Numbered from the stretch's first letter, positions 42,616 to 52,952 are shown. The stretch is 64,000 bases of DNA from Leptothrix sp. (in: b-proteobacteria) (GCA_013822685.1 PNKV01000009.1:62001-126000); one strand, 5' to 3'. Numbers and translations are program-made. The notes: generated by a model not told the origin, from the letters alone.

Positions 42616-43516
42616 TGTGCTGCTCCAGGCCGCTTCTCATGCCGCCGCCGGTCAGCAGTATCCCAAAGGGGCGCTCTACCTGGTCGCCACGCCCATCGGC
42701 AACCTGGCCGACCTGACCTTGCGCGCCATCCAGGTCCTGTCCTTGGTGGACGTCGTGGCTTGCGAAGACACCCGCGTCACCGGCGGCCTGCTTCGGCACC
42801 TGGGCCTGGACAAGCGCCTGATGGCCGTCCACCAGCACAACGAAGCCGCCGCGGCGCACCAAGTGATCGAAGCGTTGCAGCAAGGCCAGCGCGTCGCCTA
42901 TGTCAGCGATGCCGGCACACCCGCCGTGTCCGACCCGGGTGCGCAATTGGTGTCCCGCGTTCAGGCCGCCGGCCTGCGCGCCGTGCCCATCCCCGGTGTG
43001 AGCAGCGTCACCACCGCGCTCAGTGTCGCGGGCGACACCGCCAGCACTGGTTTCCATTTCATGGGCTTCCTGCCAGCCAAAGGCGCCGCACGCGCCACGG
43101 CCCTGGACGAGGCCCTGGCCTGGCCCGGCAGCCTGGTCCTGTTCGAGGCCCCCCACCGCATCGATGACCTCGCCCGCGACCTGCAAGCCCATGCCGCCCA
43201 CCGCCAGGTCACCTTGTGCCGTGAGCTGACCAAGCAATTCGAAGAAATCGCCACCCTGGGCGTGGCCCAGTTGCCCGATTGGATCAAAGCCCAGCCCCAC
43301 CGTGACCGCGGCGAGTTTGTCGTGGTCGTTCACGCCACCGGTGCTGTCGCCGTTTCAGACGAATTCTCGACTGAAGTGCTAGCCCTGCTCCAAGCCCTGT
43401 CCTCACACCTGCCCATCAAACAGGCGGCCGGCCTGGTGGCCGATGTCACGCGCCTGCCCCGCAAGGCGCTCTACGAGAAAGCCCTGAGCTGGCGCCAGGC
43501 TGACGAGCAGTCCTGA
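42599..43516 (+). CDS. rsmI: 16S rRNA 2'-O-ribose methyltransferase RsmI
   Basis: RsmI methylates the ribose of C1402 in 16S rRNA. The 305-aa protein has the tetrapyrrole-methylase-like fold with YLVATPIGNLADLTLRA (about 27-43), ACEDTR, YVSDAGTPAVSDPG, VPIPGVSS and FEAPHR. It starts with GTG 42599 (17 bp overlap with yraN in head-to-head orientation) or GTG 42617, which removes the overlap. Conservation begins after either. Confidence 0.95.
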   Translation: MTFDANVLLQAASHAAAGQQYPKGALYLVATPIGNLADLTLRAIQVLSLVDVVACEDTRVTGGLLRHLGLDKRLMAVHQHNEAAAAHQVIEALQQGQRVAYVSDAGTPAVSDPGAQLVSRVQAAGLRAVPIPGVSSVTTALSVAGDTASTGFHFMGFLPAKGAARATALDEALAWPGSLVLFEAPHRIDDLARDLQAHAAHRQVTLCRELTKQFEEIATLGVAQLPDWIKAQPHRDRGEFVVVVHATGAVAVSDEFSTEVLALLQALSSHLPIKQAAGLVADVTRLPRKALYEKALSWRQADEQS

Positions 43517-43617
43517 CAGCGTTTATTCCCGGAGCACTGTTTTCGCGGGGTGGGCAAACCCCGGCTTCAAGGGCTAACCCGGGCAACGTGCCAAATTTTT
43601 AACGGAATACTCACGCC

Positions 43618-43634
43618 ATCGTTCGTATAACGAT
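43618..43634. promoter_or_regulatory. Small inverted repeat upstream of the lipase gene
   Basis: ATCGTT and AACGAT arms flank CGTAT, 60 bp upstream of the lipase ATG; TATAAC (43626-43631) within it could be a -10 element. It is a possible operator. The remaining 177-bp gap holds one hairpin after rsmI (CGGGGT/ACCCCG at 43546-43563). Confidence 0.3.
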
Positions 43635-43693
43635 TTGCGTCACCACTTGACTGCACCGCGTCACGGTGCGAGTGATTTCCACAGGAGATTTGC

Positions 43694-44635
43694 ATGAAGT
43701 TCGGATTCACCTTGCGCGCCGTGTGCGCCGCCCTGGCCCTCACGGGTGCCGTCATGGCCCCAGCGGCCCACGCCGGCACGGCCTCCAAGACCAAATACCC
43801 CTTGGTGCTGGTCCACGGCTTCATCGGCTTCGATAACATCCTGGGCATCCAGTACTTCTACGCCATCCCTGGCGCCCTGCGCGACGACGGCGCCACGGTC
43901 TACATCGCTTCGGTCAACCCTTCGCAAACCACCGAATTCCGCGGTGAAGAACTGATCCAGCAGATGAAGCAATGGGCCGCCAAGGACGGCGTCACCAAGT
44001 TCAACCTGATCGGCCACAGCCACGGCGGCCCCACCGTGCGTTACGCCGCCGGCACCGTGCCCACCATGGTGGCCAGCGTGTCCACGGTCGCTGGCACGCA
44101 CTTCGGCAGCAAGGTCGCCGATGACATCCTGGCGGGCACCACCCCCGGTGGCACCTTTGACCAAACGGCCACCGCCGGCCTGAAGCTGATCTCGTGGCTG
44201 ACTGGCAACAAGACCACCAGCGACACCGACCTGCTGACCGCCCTGAACGCCCTGAGCGCCCCAGGCGCAGCCGCCTTCAACGCCAAGTACCCTGCGGGCG
44301 CCCCCACCACCGTCTGCGGTCAAGGCCCCAGCAGCGCCAAGGTCGCTGGCAACAACATCCTTTTTTATTCCTTCTCGGGCACCTCGCTCAAGACCAACTC
44401 CAGCGACATTTCTGACGCACTGCTGGCTTACACCGGCGAGTACTTCAAGGGCGAGGCCAACGACGGCCTAGTGTCCCGCTGCTCCAGCCACTGGGGCAAG
44501 GTTGTCAAAGACAACTACCCCTGGAACCACCTGGATGAAATCAACCAGGTGCTGGGCGGCATTGGCAAAGGTGCCCCAGAACCTGCCGCCTTCTACAAGC
44601 AGCACGCCAACCGCCTGAAGTGGGCATTCCTGTGA
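43694..44635 (+). CDS. lipA: Secreted family I triacylglycerol lipase
   Basis: The 313-aa precursor has a Sec signal ending AHA (residue 27). The catalytic serine lies in GHSHGG (S109), the aspartate probably in EANDGLVS (D257) and the histidine in PWNHLDE (H279). The oxyanion segment is LVLVHGFIGF. Two cysteines (C208 and C263) match the disulfide of Burkholderia/Pseudomonas family I lipases. Such enzymes need a dedicated foldase, encoded next, and leave through the type II system. Symbol follows the Burkholderia usage. ACAGGAG precedes the ATG. Confidence 0.93.
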   Translation: MKFGFTLRAVCAALALTGAVMAPAAHAGTASKTKYPLVLVHGFIGFDNILGIQYFYAIPGALRDDGATVYIASVNPSQTTEFRGEELIQQMKQWAAKDGVTKFNLIGHSHGGPTVRYAAGTVPTMVASVSTVAGTHFGSKVADDILAGTTPGGTFDQTATAGLKLISWLTGNKTTSDTDLLTALNALSAPGAAAFNAKYPAGAPTTVCGQGPSSAKVAGNNILFYSFSGTSLKTNSSDISDALLAYTGEYFKGEANDGLVSRCSSHWGKVVKDNYPWNHLDEINQVLGGIGKGAPEPAAFYKQHANRLKWAFL

Positions 44636-44679
44636 TGGGTTGATACTCTGGGCTTGAGCACCTCAGCCCAAGGGTTGCG

Positions 44680-44710
44680 CAAGGGTCGTCTCCACAAGAG
44701 TCGACCCTTG
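44680..44710 (+). terminator. Hairpin between lipase and foldase genes
   Basis: Perfect 9-bp arms CAAGGGTCG and CGACCCTTG enclose a 13-nt loop, and the right arm is followed by TTGCCGTTTG. A second imperfect hairpin (GGGCTTGAG / CTCAGCCC) lies just before it. It may partly terminate lipA transcription and so lower foldase yield. Confidence 0.55.
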
Positions 44711-44811
44711 TTGCCGTTTGGTGTCATAGGTTTCCCGGGTGCGGTGCGCACGACTTGCCCGAATAATGCGGGCAGCCGGGAAATTCCATTGGCTTTGACA
44801 GGACGTGTGTG

Positions 44812-45747
44812 ATGCAAGTGCGTGGAATGTGGGCGACGGGGCTGTTGGCCGTCGTCATCGGGGTGGGCAGCGTCGTGCTCTGGCAGCGCTCGTCCAACGA
44901 CAGTTCGGCCTCCGGGCAGCCAGGCGCCACGCCTGAAACCAAGGGCTGGAGCATCATGGGCGGCGCCAAAGATGCAGCCGCCAGCGGTGCGGCCGCCGCG
45001 GCGCAGTCGCGCACCCCCGATCAGGTGCGCGTGCGCCTGTTCAAAGAAGGCTCCTTTGCCGGCACCGAGCCGGCAGGCAACTGGTGCGTCAGCGAGCAAA
45101 AACTCAAGCCTTGCCCCGAGCTGCGCAGCCGCTTCGAGTATTACGTGCTCGGCCTGGGCGAGGTCACCATTGAGGAAATCCGAGGCCTGATCCAGGACGA
45201 GGCCAGGCGCGCCCATGGCGATGCAATGGCCGCGCAAATCATGGCCATCTGGGACAAGTACTGGCAGGTCCGCACTTACGCCTGGCGCCACAAGTTCGTC
45301 CAGGCTGATCGCAGCACCTGGATGCCCGTGTTCGAAGAGCAGCGCTCCGTGCGCCGGCAGATCCTCGGACAGCCCTGGGCCGACGCCTTCTTCAAGGAAG
45401 ACGAGCAGCATTTCCAGGAGTACTACGCCCAACTCGAATCCGGCCAGCCGCCCCCGCCTGATCCCGGCGAGCCTGTGCCGCAAATGGCCCCCGGCAAAGA
45501 CCCTGCTGCCGTCCGCGCAGAGCGCGTGGCCCGCTACGGAGAGGCCGCCGCCGACCGCCTGGACAAAGCCGATGCGGACTGGGCCGACTGGGAGCGCCGC
45601 CTGAACGCCGCCAAAATCGAATGGGAGCGCCTGCAAAAGGCCACCAACCTGTCCGATGCCCAACGCAAAGCCGAGATGAGCGCCTACGTCAAAGCCAATT
45701 TCCCGGCCGATGAACAACTTCGCGTGCAGGCCCTTTTGCACCTGTGA
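44812..45747 (+). CDS. Lipase-specific foldase (steric chaperone, Lif)
   Basis: The 311-aa inner-membrane-anchored chaperone folds the upstream lipase in the periplasm. The N-terminal helix (LLAVVIGVGSVVLW) is followed by an Ala/Ser/Gly-rich linker. The family signature RSRFEYYVLGLGE (105-117) matches the Lif motif R-x-x-F-(D/E)-Y-(F/Y). A long charged alpha-helical region completes the protein. It lies 176 bp after lipA in the same direction, with a hairpin between. Confidence 0.92.
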   Translation: MQVRGMWATGLLAVVIGVGSVVLWQRSSNDSSASGQPGATPETKGWSIMGGAKDAAASGAAAAAQSRTPDQVRVRLFKEGSFAGTEPAGNWCVSEQKLKPCPELRSRFEYYVLGLGEVTIEEIRGLIQDEARRAHGDAMAAQIMAIWDKYWQVRTYAWRHKFVQADRSTWMPVFEEQRSVRRQILGQPWADAFFKEDEQHFQEYYAQLESGQPPPPDPGEPVPQMAPGKDPAAVRAERVARYGEAAADRLDKADADWADWERRLNAAKIEWERLQKATNLSDAQRKAEMSAYVKANFPADEQLRVQALLHL

Positions 45748-45795
45748 TTGCACCTGTGACCACATGGCCTCTGGCAAGACTCCTACAATGACCCC

Positions 45796-47256
45796 ATGAT
45801 TGCTGTTGACGCCACCATCGAACGCCTCCACACCGCCCGCGAACTCCTGCTCGCACCCTACGGTCTGGACGAATCCACCCTGCTCAAGGCCCTCAAGGTC
45901 ATCACCGAGCACCGTGTCGACGACGCGGACCTGTACTTCCAGTACACCCGCTCCGAAGGCTGGAGCCTCGAAGAAGGCATTGTCAAATCCGGCAGCTTTG
46001 GCATCGACCAGGGCGTGGGCGTGCGCGCCGTGTCAGGCGAGAAAACCGCCTTCGCTTATTCCGACGACATCTCCGAGGCCGCATTGCTCGACGCCGCCCG
46101 CACGGTGCGCACCATCGCCGCGGCCGGCCAAAGCCGCCGCGTCAAGGTCGGTGCCCACACCGTGGCCGGTGGCCGCAGCCTCTACCCCGCCTTCGACCCC
46201 ATCGCCTCGCTTGACAGCGCCGAGAAGGTCGCCCTGCTCGAGAACATCGAGAAGCGCGCCCGCGCCAAGGACCCGCGCGTTGTGCAGGTCATGGCCGGTC
46301 TGGGCTGCGAATACGACGTCGTGATGGTGGCCCGCGCCGATGGCACCCTGGCCGCCGACGTGCGCCCCCTGGTGCGCCTGTCACTCACCGTCATTGCCGA
46401 GCAAAACGGCCGCCGTGAAGTTGGCTCCTCTGGCGGTGGTGGCCGCTTCGGCCTGGCCTATTTCACCGACAACATGCTTCAACGCTATGTCGACCAGGCC
46501 GTGCACGCCGCTTCCGTCAACCTCGAAGCCCGCCCCGCCCCCGCAGGAGAAATGACCGTGGTGCTGGGCAGCGGCTGGCCCGGCATCCTCTTGCATGAAG
46601 CCGTCGGCCATGGCCTGGAAGGCGATTTCAACCGCAAGGGCTCCAGCGTGTTCTCGGGCCGCATCGGTCAGCGCGTGGCCGCCAAGGGCGTCACCGTGCT
46701 CGACGACGGCACCATCCCGGATCGCCGCGGCTCCCTCAATATCGACGACGAAGGTTGCGCCACCGAGCGCACCGTCCTCATCGAAGACGGCATCCTGCGC
46801 GGCTACATCCAAGACGCCACCAATGCGCGCCTCATGAAGACCAAGCCCACGGGCAATGGTCGCCGTGAAAGCTACGCCCACGTCCCCATGCCCCGCATGA
46901 CCAACACCTACATGCTGGCCGGTGACAAAGACCCGCAGGAAATCGTCTCCTCCATCAAGCGCGGTCTCTACGCCGTCAACTTCGGTGGTGGCCAGGTCGA
47001 CATCACCAGCGGCAAGTTCGTGTTCTCGGCGTCCGAGGCCTATTGGGTCGAAGACGGCAAAATCCAGTACCCAGTCAAGGGCGCCACCTTGATCGGCAAT
47101 GGCCCGGACGCGCTCACCCGCATCAGCATGATCGGCAACGACCTCGAGCTGGACAGCGGCGTAGGCACCTGTGGCAAAGAGGGCCAAAGCGTGCCCGTTG
47201 GCGTGGGCCAACCCACTTTGCGCATCGATGGATTGACTGTCGGCGGAACTGCTTGA
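45796..47256 (+). CDS. tldD: Metalloprotease TldD
   Basis: TldD with TldE/PmbA degrades unfolded peptides and processes modified peptides such as microcins and the CcdA antitoxin. The 486-aa protein has the zinc-binding HEAVGH motif (267-272), [12 protein letters not shown] and GMxDT-like C-terminal strands. Length is standard. No pmbA gene is in this window. The stop codon is part of the -35 hexamer of the ribosomal-protein operon that follows. Confidence 0.95.
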   Translation: MIAVDATIERLHTARELLLAPYGLDESTLLKALKVITEHRVDDADLYFQYTRSEGWSLEEGIVKSGSFGIDQGVGVRAVSGEKTAFAYSDDISEAALLDAARTVRTIAAAGQSRRVKVGAHTVAGGRSLYPAFDPIASLDSAEKVALLENIEKRARAKDPRVVQVMAGLGCEYDVVMVARADGTLAADVRPLVRLSLTVIAEQNGRREVGSSGGGGRFGLAYFTDNMLQRYVDQAVHAASVNLEARPAPAGEMTVVLGSGWPGILLHEAVGHGLEGDFNRKGSSVFSGRIGQRVAAKGVTVLDDGTIPDRRGSLNIDDEGCATERTVLIEDGILRGYIQDATNARLMKTKPTGNGRRESYAHVPMPRMTNTYMLAGDKDPQEIVSSIKRGLYAVNFGGGQVDITSGKFVFSASEAYWVEDGKIQYPVKGATLIGNGPDALTRISMIGNDLELDSGVGTCGKEGQSVPVGVGQPTLRIDGLTVGGTA

Positions 47257-47282
47257 CACTCTTTCCAAAATTAGTGCATAAT
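47253..47282 (+). promoter_or_regulatory. Sigma-70 promoter of the rplN operon, overlapping the tldD stop
   Basis: A perfect -35 hexamer TTGACA (47253-47258), an 18-bp spacer and CATAAT (47277-47282) make a strong promoter. Transcription would start near 47290, leaving a leader of about 195 nt before rplN that includes a short hairpin (CCCGT/ACGGG at 47403-47415). Confidence 0.75.
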
Positions 47283-47484
47283 CGACTTCTTCGCTGAAAC
47301 AAGGCCCCGAGTTCCAGCCCAAGTCCCTCGATTGGTTTGATGCAAATTCAAATTGATCGCTGCGGCGGGTAAATCAAGGGCTCAGGCTTTATTTCAGATC
47401 CGCCCGTTCTACGGGCCCAAGACTGACTGTTCGTTGTTGTGCAATTTTTGCGCAGCCGAAAAGCCAAGTTGGGGTAAGTACACC

Positions 47485-47853
47485 ATGATTCAAATGCAAT
47501 CGCGACTTGACGTCGCTGACAACACGGGTGCCAAGAGCGTCATGTGCATCAAGGTGCTCGGTGGCTCCAAGCGTCGTTACGCCGGTATTGGCGACATCAT
47601 CAAGGTCAGCATCAAAGAAGCTGCTCCTCGTGGTCGCGTCAAAAAAGGCGAAGTCTACAGCGCTGTGGTCGTCCGCACCGCCAAGGGTGTTCGTCGTCAA
47701 GACGGTTCCCTCATCAAGTTTGATGGCAATGCAGCTGTGCTGTTGAATGCCAAGCTGGAGCCCATCGGCACCCGCATCTTCGGCCCCGTGACGCGTGAAC
47801 TGCGTACCGAGCGCTTCATGAAGATCGTGTCCCTGGCTCCTGAAGTTCTCTGA
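47485..47853 (+). CDS. rplN: 50S ribosomal protein L14
   Basis: The 122-aa primary 50S protein has the start [17 protein letters not shown], the GKVDIIK-like [11 protein letters not shown] and the [12 protein letters not shown] segment, all standard. It is the first gene of this ribosomal cluster. In most proteobacteria rplN follows rpsQ of the S10 operon, but here it is preceded by tldD and its own promoter. The ATG at 47485 is chosen by conservation. Confidence 0.98.
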   Translation: MIQMQSRLDVADNTGAKSVMCIKVLGGSKRRYAGIGDIIKVSIKEAAPRGRVKKGEVYSAVVVRTAKGVRRQDGSLIKFDGNAAVLLNAKLEPIGTRIFGPVTRELRTERFMKIVSLAPEVL

Positions 47854-47886
47854 ACCTCCGGCGCAACCGCAAAGGACACACAGCCC

Positions 47887-48204
47887 ATGAACAAGATTCG
47901 CACAGGCGACCAGGTCATCGTTTTGGCCGGTCGTGACAAAGGTAAGCGCGGCACCGTTTCGGTCCGCGTTGACGACAGCCATCTGGTGGTCGATGGCGTG
48001 AACGTGGTTAAAAAGCACGTTCGCCCCAACCCCATGAAGGGCACCACCGGTGGCATCGTTGACAAGACCATGCCCATTCATCAGTCCAACATTGCCATCT
48101 TCAATGCCGCCACCGGCAAAGCTGATCGCGTTGGCATCAAGCTCCTGGCAGACGGCAAGAAAGTTCGCGTCTTCAAGTCCAGCGGCGAAGAAATCAAGGC
48201 TTGA
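47887..48204 (+). CDS. rplX: 50S ribosomal protein L24
   Basis: This 50S assembly-initiator protein of 105 aa has the KOW motif [18 protein letters not shown] (about 6-23) and [12 protein letters not shown]. It is part of the spc-type operon, 33 bp after rplN. Nothing unusual. Confidence 0.97.
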   Translation: MNKIRTGDQVIVLAGRDKGKRGTVSVRVDDSHLVVDGVNVVKKHVRPNPMKGTTGGIVDKTMPIHQSNIAIFNAATGKADRVGIKLLADGKKVRVFKSSGEEIKA

Positions 48205-48212
48205 GGTTCACG

Positions 48213-48764
48213 ATGACTCAACAAACTGCACGCCTGCAAGACTTTTACCGCGAGACGGTTGTTCCGGCTCTCGTTGAAAAGTTTGGCTACAAGTCCGTGA
48301 TGGAAGTGCCCCGCCTGACCAAGATCACCCTGAACATGGGTGTCTCGGAAGCGGTGTCCGACAAGAAGGTGATGGAACACGCTGTCAGCGACCTCACCAA
48401 GATCGCTGGCCAAAAGCCCGTGGTCACCATGTCGCGCAAGGCCATCGCCGGCTTCAAGATCCGCGAAAACATGCCCATCGGCTGCATGGTCACCCTGCGT
48501 GGTGTCCGCATGTACGAATTCCTGGACCGCTTCGTCACCGTGTCGCTGCCCCGCGTCCGTGACTTCCGTGGTATCTCGGGTCGTTCATTCGATGGCCGCG
48601 GCAACTACAACGTCGGTGTGAAAGAACAGATCATTTTCCCGGAAATCGAGTACGACAAAATCGACGCGATCCGTGGTCTGAACATCAGCATCACCACCAG
48701 CGCGAATACCGACGACGAGGCCAAGGCCCTGTTGACGGCATTCAAGTTCCCCTTCAAGAACTGA
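48213..48764 (+). CDS. rplE: 50S ribosomal protein L5
   Basis: The 183-aa protein of the central protuberance contacts 5S r[39 protein letters not shown] and [22 protein letters not shown] segments are typical. ATG 48213 is used, 8 bp after the rplX stop. In E. coli the S8 translational-repressor site lies at the start of this gene; whether it exists here was not resolved. Confidence 0.97.
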   Translation: MTQQTARLQDFYRETVVPALVEKFGYKSVMEVPRLTKITLNMGVSEAVSDKKVMEHAVSDLTKIAGQKPVVTMSRKAIAGFKIRENMPIGCMVTLRGVRMYEFLDRFVTVSLPRVRDFRGISGRSFDGRGNYNVGVKEQIIFPEIEYDKIDAIRGLNISITTSANTDDEAKALLTAFKFPFKN

Positions 48765-48772
48765 GGTAGACC

Positions 48773-49078
48773 GTGGCAAAACTGTCTCTGAAGCAACGCG
48801 AAGAAAAGCGCGAAAAGCTGGTGGCGCAATACGCCAAGAAGTACGCCGAACTGAAGGGCATCATCAACGATGCCAAGAAGTCCGACGAAGAGCGCTATGC
48901 CGCTCGTCTTGAGCTGCAAAAGTTGCCCCGCAATGCAAACCCGACCCGTCTGCGCAATCGTTGCGGTCTGACTGGTCGTCCACGCGGTACGTTCCGCCAA
49001 TTTGGCTTGGGTCGTTCCAAGATCCGTGAATTGGCTTTCGCTGGCGACATCCCCGGTGTCACCAAGGCAAGCTGGTAA
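48773..49078 (+). CDS. rpsN: 30S ribosomal protein S14 (long, zinc-independent form)
   Basis: The 101-aa S14 is of the long form: the C-terminal [11 protein letters not shown] region has a single Cys and no paired Cys-x2-Cys zinc knuckle. GTG start at 48773, 8 bp after rplE. Confidence 0.97.
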   Translation: MAKLSLKQREEKREKLVAQYAKKYAELKGIINDAKKSDEERYAARLELQKLPRNANPTRLRNRCGLTGRPRGTFRQFGLGRSKIRELAFAGDIPGVTKASW

Positions 49079-49107
49079 TCGGCTAGGGCACGAACAGGAG
49101 TTATTCC

Positions 49108-49503
49108 ATGAGCATGAGTGATCCCATCGCCGACATGCTGACTCGCATCCGCAACGCACAAATGGTCCAAAAAACCAGCGTCACGATGCCGTCATCAAAG
49201 TTAAAAGTCGCGATCGCCCAGGTCCTGAAGGACGAAGGTTACATCGACTCTTACGTCGTTGCAGGCGAGGCTACCAAGCCTGCGCTTGAAATTTCGCTGA
49301 AGTACTACGCAGGTCGCCCGGTCATCGAGCGCATCGAGCGAGTCAGCCGTCCCGGCCTTCGCATCTACAAGGGTCGCCACGACATCCCTCAGGTCCAAAA
49401 CGGCCTGGGTGTTGCCATCGTGACGACGCCCAAGGGTGTGATGACCGATCGCAAAGCACGTGCTGCCGGTATCGGTGGCGAAGTGCTCTGCTACGTCGCC
49501 TAA
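49108..49503 (+). CDS. rpsH: 30S ribosomal protein S8
   Basis: This 131-aa 30S assembly protein is the translational regulator of the spc operon in E. coli. [18 protein letters not shown] and the C-terminal [21 protein letters not shown] are canonical. AGGAG lies 7 bp before ATG 49108; ATG 49114 would be a poorer choice. Confidence 0.98.
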   Translation: MSMSDPIADMLTRIRNAQMVQKTSVTMPSSKLKVAIAQVLKDEGYIDSYVVAGEATKPALEISLKYYAGRPVIERIERVSRPGLRIYKGRHDIPQVQNGLGVAIVTTPKGVMTDRKARAAGIGGEVLCYVA

Positions 49504-49520
49504 CCCTTAGGAGCATCGCA

Positions 49521-50054
49521 ATGTCCCGCGTAGGAAAAATGCCGATCGCCGTCCCAAAGGGTGTGGACGTGCAGATCTCTGCAGAACAAATCACCGTCAA
49601 GGGTGCCCTGGGCACCTTGAGCCGCCCTCAGCACCGCCTGGTCGCCGTCAAGAACGACGCCGGTGTGTTGTCGGTGTCCCCGGCTGACAGCAGCACTGAA
49701 GCTGATGCCATGTCGGGTACCATTCGCGCCCTGTTGAACAACATGGTCAACGGCGTGAGCAAGGGCTTCGAGAAAAAGCTGACCCTGGTCGGCGTGGGCT
49801 TCCGTGCCCAAGCCCAAGGCCAGAAGCTGAACCTGCAAATCGGGTTCTCTCACCCAGTCGTCAAGGACATGCCCGAAGGCATCAAGGTCGAGACCCCGTC
49901 TCAGACCGAAGTGCTGATCAAGGGTGTGGATCGTCAGGTCGTCGGCCAGATCGCCGCAGAAGTGCGTGCCTTCCGTCCGCCCGAGCCCTACAAGGGCAAG
50001 GGCATTCGTTATGCCGACGAGCGCGTGGTCTTGAAAGAGACCAAGAAGAAGTAA
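49521..50054 (+). CDS. rplF: 50S ribosomal protein L6
   Basis: The 177-aa two-domain 50S protein near the sarcin-ricin loop has [15 protein letters not shown] at the start and the signature [14 protein letters not shown] near the end. Located 17 bp after rpsH. Confidence 0.98.
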   Translation: MSRVGKMPIAVPKGVDVQISAEQITVKGALGTLSRPQHRLVAVKNDAGVLSVSPADSSTEADAMSGTIRALLNNMVNGVSKGFEKKLTLVGVGFRAQAQGQKLNLQIGFSHPVVKDMPEGIKVETPSQTEVLIKGVDRQVVGQIAAEVRAFRPPEPYKGKGIRYADERVVLKETKKK

Positions 50055-50065
50055 GGAGCTGATTC

Positions 50066-50434
50066 ATGTCTACCAACAAGAAAGAACAGCGCCTGCGTCG
50101 CTCGCGTCAAACCCGTGCACGCATCGCGCTCCAGGGCGCCGTGCGTCTCACGGTGTTCCGCACCAACCTGCACATCTACGCCAGCGTGATCTCCGGCGAC
50201 GGCAACACCGTCATCGCTTCGGCCTCAACCGCCGAAAAAGAAATCCGCACTCAACTGGGCGCGGCTGGCAAGGGTGGCAATGTGGACGCCGCCACGCTGA
50301 TTGGCAAGCGCATCGCCGAAAAGGCGAAAGCTGCTGGCGTCGAGAAGGTGGCTTTCGACCGTGCGGGCTTCGCCTACCACGGCCGTGTCAAGGCATTGGC
50401 TGAAGCGGCTCGCGAAGCCGGTCTTCAGTTCTAA
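50066..50434 (+). CDS. rplR: 50S ribosomal protein L18
   Basis: The 122-aa 5S rRNA-binding protein contains [16 protein letters not shown] and the C-terminal [25 protein letters not shown] upstream; 11 bp after rplF. Confidence 0.98.
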   Translation: MSTNKKEQRLRRSRQTRARIALQGAVRLTVFRTNLHIYASVISGDGNTVIASASTAEKEIRTQLGAAGKGGNVDAATLIGKRIAEKAKAAGVEKVAFDRAGFAYHGRVKALAEAAREAGLQF

Positions 50435-50463
50435 GCCGCGTCTGGCAACCGGAAGGAATTCAA

Positions 50464-50982
50464 ATGGCTAAGTTTCAACCCAAGGTCGCTGACGAAGGTC
50501 GTGACGACGGTTTAAAAGAAAAGATGATCCAGGTGAACCGCGTGACCAAAGTGGTCAAGGGCGGTCGGATCATGGGTTTCGCCGCGTTGACCGTGGTCGG
50601 TGATGGCGACGGCAAAGTCGGCATGGGCAAAGGCAAGGCGCGTGAAGTGCCATTGGCCGTGTCCAAGGCGATGGAACAAGCTCGTCGTAACATGGTCAAG
50701 GTCAACCTGAAGAATGGTTCGGTCTACCACACGGTGTTCGGCGAACACGGCGCGGCTCGCGTCATGTTGGCTCCCGCGCCTGCTGGTACCGGCATCATCG
50801 CTGGGGGCCCCATGCGTGCTGTGTTCGAGATGATGGGCGTGACCGACATCGTGGCCAAGAGCTTCGGTTCGAGCAACCCTTACAACATGGTTCGCGCCAC
50901 GTTCGACGCCTTGAACAAGTCGACCACCCCGGCCAATGTCGCTGCAAAGCGTGGCCTGTCGGTTGAAGACATCTTCAACTGA
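50464..50982 (+). CDS. rpsE: 30S ribosomal protein S5
   Basis: The 172-aa 30S accuracy protein has a double-stranded-RNA-binding-like domain with [19 protein letters not shown] and [14 protein letters not shown], then [15 protein letters not shown]. Normal length and motifs. Confidence 0.98.
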   Translation: MAKFQPKVADEGRDDGLKEKMIQVNRVTKVVKGGRIMGFAALTVVGDGDGKVGMGKGKAREVPLAVSKAMEQARRNMVKVNLKNGSVYHTVFGEHGAARVMLAPAPAGTGIIAGGPMRAVFEMMGVTDIVAKSFGSSNPYNMVRATFDALNKSTTPANVAAKRGLSVEDIFN

Positions 50983-50998
50983 TCGCCGGAGAACTGTC

Positions 50999-51181
50999 AT
51001 GAGCGAAAAGAAAACAGTCACAGTCAAGCTGGTTCGCAGCGTCATCGGTACCCGTCAGGACCACCGTGACACCGTGCGCGGCTTGGGTCTGCGTCGCTTG
51101 AACAGCACCGCTGTCCTTGAGGACACCGCTGCCGTTCGCGGCATGATCAACAAGGTCAGCTATCTGATTCAGGTGATCTAA
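50999..51181 (+). CDS. rpmD: 50S ribosomal protein L30
   Basis: The 60-aa 50S protein has [20 protein letters not shown] and [20 protein letters not shown]. Its stop codon shares one base with the rplO ATG (TAATG), so L15 translation is probably coupled. Confidence 0.97.
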   Translation: MSEKKTVTVKLVRSVIGTRQDHRDTVRGLGLRRLNSTAVLEDTAAVRGMINKVSYLIQVI

Positions 51182-51615
51182 TGGAACTCAATACCATCAA
51201 GCCCGCCTCGGGTTCGAAGCATTCCAAGCGCCGTGTCGGCCGCGGGATCGGTTCGGGTCTGGGCAAGACCGCAGGTCGCGGTCACAAAGGTCAAAAGTCA
51301 CGTTCGGGTGGCTACCACAAGGTTGGTTTCGAAGGCGGTCAAATGCCTTTGCAACGTCGCCTGCCCAAGCGCGGTTTCAAGTCGCATCTGCTGAAGTACA
51401 ACGCGCAGATCACTTTGACCGACCTGGAACTGTTGAGCGTCGGCGAAGTCGACATCCTCACCCTGAAGCAAGCCGGTCTGGTGCCGCAAATTGCCAAGGT
51501 CGTGAAGGTGATCAAGACTGGCGAACTCACCAAGAAGGTGTCCCTCAAGGGCATCGGCGCGACTGCAGCTGCAAAGGTGGCCATTGAGGCTGCTGGTGGC
51601 GCAATCGCTGAGTGA
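51181..51615 (+). CDS. rplO: 50S ribosomal protein L15
   Basis: The 144-aa 50S assembly protein has the basic Gly-rich N-terminus [20 protein letters not shown] and the RLPKRGF motif. The start overlaps the rpmD stop by one base. secY follows after 26 bp. Confidence 0.98.
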   Translation: MELNTIKPASGSKHSKRRVGRGIGSGLGKTAGRGHKGQKSRSGGYHKVGFEGGQMPLQRRLPKRGFKSHLLKYNAQITLTDLELLSVGEVDILTLKQAGLVPQIAKVVKVIKTGELTKKVSLKGIGATAAAKVAIEAAGGAIAE

Positions 51616-51641
51616 TGTTGGCTGACTGAACGGATTCAAGC

Positions 51642-52952
51642 GTGGCGACTTCTCCCAATCAACTGGCTCAAAGCGGAAAATTTGGCGACCTTCAACGTCG
51701 TCTGGTTTTCCTGCTGCTGGCGCTGGTCGTTTACCGCATCGGGGCCCATATCCCCGTGCCTGGTATCGACCCTGCCCAGTTGCAACAGTTGTTCAAGGGC
51801 CAGCAAGGCGGCATCCTGAGTCTGTTCAACATGTTCTCGGGCGGTGCGTTGTCGCGCTTCACCGTCTTTGCGCTGGGCATCATGCCCTACATCTCAGCGT
51901 CCATCATCATGCAGATGATGGGCTATGTGGTGCCCACCCTCGAGGCCTTGAAAAAGGAAGGCGAGGCGGGTAAACGCAAGATAACGCAGTACACACGCTA
52001 CGCCACTTTGGGTTTGGCTCTGTTTCAGTCTTTCGGCATTGCCGTGGCGCTGGAAGGAACCGCTGGTCTGGTCATCAGTCCAGGCATGGGTTTTCGCTTC
52101 ACCACCATGCTGAGCTTGACGGCTGGCACGATGTTCCTGATGTGGCTGGGTGAGCAGATCACCGAGCGCGGATTGGGCAACGGCATTTCAATCCTGATTT
52201 TTGGCGGTATCGCTGCGGGCTTGCCCAGTGCCATCGCTGGTTTGTTCGGGTTGGTGGGCAACGGTGCGATGAGCATCCCTGCGGCGATCTTCATCGTGTT
52301 GCTGGTTGTTCTGGTGACTTATTTCGTGGTCTTCGTTGAACGTGGTCAACGCAAGATCCTGGTGAATTACGCCAAGCGCCAAGTGGGCAATCGCGTCTAC
52401 GGTGGGCAGTCGTCCCACCTGCCGCTGAAGGTCAACATGGCGGGTGTGATTCCCCCGATCTTCGCTTCGTCGATCATCTTGCTGCCTACCACGGCAGTGG
52501 GTTGGTTCGCCACGGGTGAGAGCATGCGTTGGTTGAAGGATCTGGCTGGCATGTTGTCGCCTGGTCAACCGATCTACGTGATTTTGTATTCTGTCGCCAT
52601 CGTCTTCTTCTGCTTCTTCTACACGGCCCTGGTGTTCAACAGCCGTGAAACCGCAGACAACCTGAAGAAGAGCGGTGCATTCATTCCCGGTATCCGCCCG
52701 GGTGATCAAACGGCGCGTTACATCGACAAGATTCTTGCGCGTTTGACCCTGGTGGGTGCTGTTTACATCACGGCCGTGTGCCTGCTGCCCGAGTTCCTCG
52801 TGCTCAAGTACAACGTCCCTTTCTATTTCGGCGGAACCTCGCTGTTGATCATCGTGGTTGTCACGATGGACTTCTGGGCCCAGGTTCAGTCTTATCTGAT
52901 GTCTCAGCAGTATGAATCGCTGCTGAAAAAGGCAAACTTTAAATCGAGCTGA
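51642..52952 (+). CDS. secY: Protein translocase subunit SecY
   Basis: This is the central channel of the Sec translocon in the inner membrane, 436 aa with ten hydrophobic helices. [14 protein letters not shown] [12 protein letters not shown], the plug region, [13 protein letters not shown] and the C-terminal [14 protein letters not shown] loop are characteristic. GTG start at 51642. It is co-transcribed with the ribosomal genes, as in most bacteria. Confidence 0.98.
   Translation: MATSPNQLAQSGKFGDLQRRLVFLLLALVVYRIGAHIPVPGIDPAQLQQLFKGQQGGILSLFNMFSGGALSRFTVFALGIMPYISASIIMQMMGYVVPTLEALKKEGEAGKRKITQYTRYATLGLALFQSFGIAVALEGTAGLVISPGMGFRFTTMLSLTAGTMFLMWLGEQITERGLGNGISILIFGGIAAGLPSAIAGLFGLVGNGAMSIPAAIFIVLLVVLVTYFVVFVERGQRKILVNYAKRQVGNRVYGGQSSHLPLKVNMAGVIPPIFASSIILLPTTAVGWFATGESMRWLKDLAGMLSPGQPIYVILYSVAIVFFCFFYTALVFNSRETADNLKKSGAFIPGIRPGDQTARYIDKILARLTLVGAVYITAVCLLPEFLVLKYNVPFYFGGTSLLIIVVVTMDFWAQVQSYLMSQQYESLLKKANFKSS

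Noticed and set aside
43517..43693. Possible sigma-54 box upstream of the lipase gene (TGGGCAAACCCCGGC)
   Set aside because: GG and GC are correctly spaced, but the bases before GC are CG rather than TT and the site lies inside a hairpin; too weak to call.
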